Assembly (NCBI RefSeq): GCF_023522835.1
Contig: NZ_JALCZU010000002.1
Location: forward strand, 256,270-320,269
Direction of reading: 5' to 3'
DNA from: Oceanobacillus saliphilus
Lineage (GTDB): Bacteria > Bacillota > Bacilli > Bacillales > Amphibacillaceae
DNA length: 64,000 nt
The notes below the pieces were generated by a model, which was given only the letters and a program-made list of their open reading frames with translations, did not search any database and had not been told where the DNA came from. Positions 62,025 through 64,000 of this stretch are shown here, one piece after another (positions within the stretch are counted from its first letter, which is position 1; every line of letters begins with the position of its first letter). Made by a program: the position numbers and the translations under genes.

Positions 62025-63434
62025 TTATTTCATCATATGAATTGGTTTGCCAATCGCTACTTCTGCTGCTTCCATTGTAATTTCTCCTAAAGTAGGATGT
62101 GCATGAATCGTTAATGCAATATCTTCAGCAGTCATCCCTGCTTCAACAGCAAGTCCAATTTCTGAAATCATATCACTGGCATTTGGCCCTGCAATCTGAC
62201 CTCCGATAACCAGTCCGTCTTCTTTACGAGTAATCAATTTCAAGAAGCCATCACTATTATTTAATGATAGGGCACGACCATTTGCACCAAATGGGAACTT
62301 ACCAACTTTCACATCATAACCAGCATCCTTCGCTTCCTGCTCCGTCAAACCAACAGTTGCAAGCTCAGGTTCTGTAAACGCAACAGCCGGAATACCGATG
62401 TAATCAACTTCCGATTTTTCACCGCTGATTGCTTCCGCCGCTATTTTGCCTTCATAAGATGCTTTGTGTGCAAGTGGTGGTCCTGCAACAATATCACCAA
62501 TTGCATAAATGTTTTCAACACTTGTACGACATTGCTTGTTAACTTTGATCAGACCTCTGTCATCAAGTTCTATTCCAACTTGTTCAAGTCCAATTTCACT
62601 CGTGTTCGGACGACGTCCAACTGTCACCAATACATAATCCGCTTCAACCGTTTCTTCTTTGCCACTAGCTTCATATGTTACTTTCACACCGTCTTTTGTT
62701 TCTTCAACGCCTTTAGCCATCGCTTGTGTCACAATAGTAGCACCTTTATTTTTCAAGCGTTTCTTAACCAGTTGGGTCATTTGTTTTTCAAATCCACTAA
62801 GGATATCTTTAGCGCCTTCAACAAAAATAACCTCTGTACCAAAGTTGGCATATGCTGATCCTAGTTCACTTCCGACATAGCCAGCACCAATAACGACCAT
62901 TTTCTTTGGAATTTCTTTCAGGTTCAATGCTCCAGTGGAGTCCAGAACTCGATCCGAAAATTTGAACGTTGGAATTTCGATTGGTGTAGAACCTGTTGCA
63001 ACGATACAGTTTTTAAATTTATAAGTTTGAGATGATTTTTCATCCATAACTTTCGCTGTATTTTTGTCAACAAAGTAAGCTTCACCTTTCACGATGTCAA
63101 CTTTATTTCCTTTAAGCAAGCTTTCTACTCCTGAAGTTAACTTGTTTACAACTGAACCTTTCCATTCTTGAACTTTGGCGAAATCAACAGTAACATTTTC
63201 TGATTTAATACCAAGATCTTCAGAACCATGAGCGCCTTCAGCTAAATGTCCAGCTTGAATTAGCGCTTTGGAAGGAATACATCCAACATTAAGACATACA
63301 CCACCCAATGCTCCCTTGTCGACAATTGTAACTTTTTGTCCTAATTGTGCTGCACGGATTGCAGCAACATATCCACCAGGACCTGCACCAACTACTAGTG
63401 TGTCTACTTCTACCGGAAAATCTCCTACTACCAT
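62025..63434 (-). CDS. pdhD: Dihydrolipoyl dehydrogenase (E3 of pyruvate dehydrogenase)
   Basis: 469 aa FAD enzyme. FAD Gly loop [19 protein letters not shown], redox disulfide in [16 protein letters not shown] loop [20 protein letters not shown] near residue 185, FAD motif [22 protein letters not shown] and the active-site His-Glu in IHAHPTLGE. It reoxidises dihydrolipoamide on E2 and is shared with other 2-oxoacid dehydrogenases. It starts 3 bases after pdhC, with GGAGGCG upstream. Confidence 0.98.
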   Translation of the reverse strand: MVVGDFPVEVDTLVVGAGPGGYVAAIRAAQLGQKVTIVDKGALGGVCLNVGCIPSKALIQAGHLAEGAHGSEDLGIKSENVTVDFAKVQEWKGSVVNKLTSGVESLLKGNKVDIVKGEAYFVDKNTAKVMDEKSSQTYKFKNCIVATGSTPIEIPTFKFSDRVLDSTGALNLKEIPKKMVVIGAGYVGSELGSAYANFGTEVIFVEGAKDILSGFEKQMTQLVKKRLKNKGATIVTQAMAKGVEETKDGVKVTYEASGKEETVEADYVLVTVGRRPNTSEIGLEQVGIELDDRGLIKVNKQCRTSVENIYAIGDIVAGPPLAHKASYEGKIAAEAISGEKSEVDYIGIPAVAFTEPELATVGLTEQEAKDAGYDVKVGKFPFGANGRALSLNNSDGFLKLITRKEDGLVIGGQIAGPNASDMISEIGLAVEAGMTAEDIALTIHAHPTLGEITMEAAEVAIGKPIHMMK

Positions 63435-63437
63435 TAC

Positions 63438-64000
63438 CTACGCCTCCATCATGATTAATTGTGGATCATTCAGCAATCGTTTAATTTGGTTCAGAGCTAA
63501 TTGTGCAGTTGCACCATCAACGATACGATGATCAAAGCTTAAAGATAAAGCGAGAACTGGAGCAACTACAATTTCCCCATCACGAACAATCGGCTTCTCT
63601 GCAATTCGACCAATTCCGAGAATAACGGCTTCAGGATAATTTAGAACTGGTGTAAACCATTGTCCACCTGCTGAACCGATGTTTGAAATCGTATTAGAAG
63701 CCCCTTTCATCTCGTCTGGTTTCAGTTTACCATTACGAGCTTTTCCTGCCAATTCATTAATTTCGGAAGATATCTCAAAAATCGACTTTTTATCTGCATC
63801 TTTAACAACAGGAACGAGCAATCCTCTATCTGTATCTGCAGCAATCCCTATATTAAAGTAGTGCTTTTGTACAATTTCATCAGTGTTCTCATCAATATAC
63901 GAATTGATGATTGGGAATTTCTTGGATGCTGAAACGAGAGCTTTCACAACATACGGCAAATAGGTAAGCTTGATTTCCTGCTCTGCAGCAATTGCTTTAA
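63438..64000 (-). CDS. pdhC: Dihydrolipoamide acetyltransferase (E2), C-terminal part
   Basis: Partial: the frame runs out of the window on the right, with coding sequence continuous to base 64000. The visible part is the catalytic acetyltransferase domain: [72 protein letters not shown] and the active-site [12 protein letters not shown]. It transfers acetyl from lipoamide to CoA and forms the core of the PDH complex. Lipoyl and subunit-binding domains lie outside. Confidence 0.96.
   Translation of the reverse strand, partial: KAIAAEQEIKLTYLPYVVKALVSASKKFPIINSYIDENTDEIVQKHYFNIGIAADTDRGLLVPVVKDADKKSIFEISSEINELAGKARNGKLKPDEMKGASNTISNIGSAGGQWFTPVLNYPEAVILGIGRIAEKPIVRDGEIVVAPVLALSLSFDHRIVDGATAQLALNQIKRLLNDPQLIMMEA

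Overview
The window is an A+T-rich chromosomal segment of an endospore-forming member of the Bacillaceae. The set of two-hairpin intergenic elements, the protein sequences and the small deletions relative to Bacillus subtilis suggest a halophilic/alkaliphilic genus such as Oceanobacillus or Virgibacillus; this genus-level guess is an inference. Gene order matches, in inverted orientation, the B. subtilis stretch that runs from pdhC through slp, the ykt, yla and cta genes, pycA, ftsW and the ylb genes to the dcw (division and cell wall) cluster, divIVA and ileS. No prophage, insertion sequence, CRISPR array, rRNA or tRNA gene is visible.

Layout: 1-450 holds two tandem 123-bp-period repeats and an isoleucine-type T-box leader reading left towards a gene outside the window (by synteny ileS). 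523-4576 is divIVA-ylmH-ylmG-sepF-ylmE-ylmD-ylmC. 4737-7297 is the spoIIGA-sigE-sigG sporulation block. 7726-24384 is the dcw cluster mraZ-rsmH-ftsL-pbpB-spoVD-murE-murF-mraY-murD-spoVE-divIB-ftsA-ftsZ, with no murG or murB inside it. 24591-38219 is bshC, a DUF3397-like gene and the ylb series (ylbP, ylbO, rpmF, ylbN, tmcAL, ylbL, ylbJ, coaD, rsmD, ylbG to ylbC) with an inserted crotonase gene. 38432-47974 is yugN, a ytvI-like permease and the caa3 cytochrome oxidase genes (ctaM, ctaG, ctaF-E-D-C, ctaB, divergent ctaA). 48073-56294 is pycA-ftsW and the yla genes. 56305-64000 is suhB/yktC, a ykzI-like gene, yktB, yktA, a nitronate monooxygenase-like gene, the SR1/SR1P dual-function RNA, a polysaccharide deacetylase lipoprotein, slp, pdhD and the end of pdhC.

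The genes combine three programmes. The first is peptidoglycan precursor synthesis and the divisome (Mur enzymes, MraY, PBP2B, FtsL/DivIB/FtsA/FtsZ/SepF/DivIVA/FtsW). The second is sporulation (SpoIIGA/SigE/SigG, SpoVD/SpoVE, YlbJ, YlbO, YlaJ, CsfG). The third is central and respiratory metabolism (PDH, pyruvate carboxylase, heme A synthesis and caa3 oxidase). Regulatory DNA readable by eye includes a T-box, a MraZ operator of three boxes at exact 10-bp spacing, a SigF promoter before sigG, SigE/SigG promoter candidates, and an SR1 promoter carrying two CcpN-like boxes.

No clearly new enzyme or defence system is visible. The least explained sequence is a family of about 75-95 bp, two-hairpin intergenic elements (seven copies) in which the first stem changes sequence but keeps its pairing, plus a second repeat family seen at both ends of the window. 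Many ORF starts were moved inwards to starts preceded by a Shine-Dalgarno sequence; this is stated in each entry.
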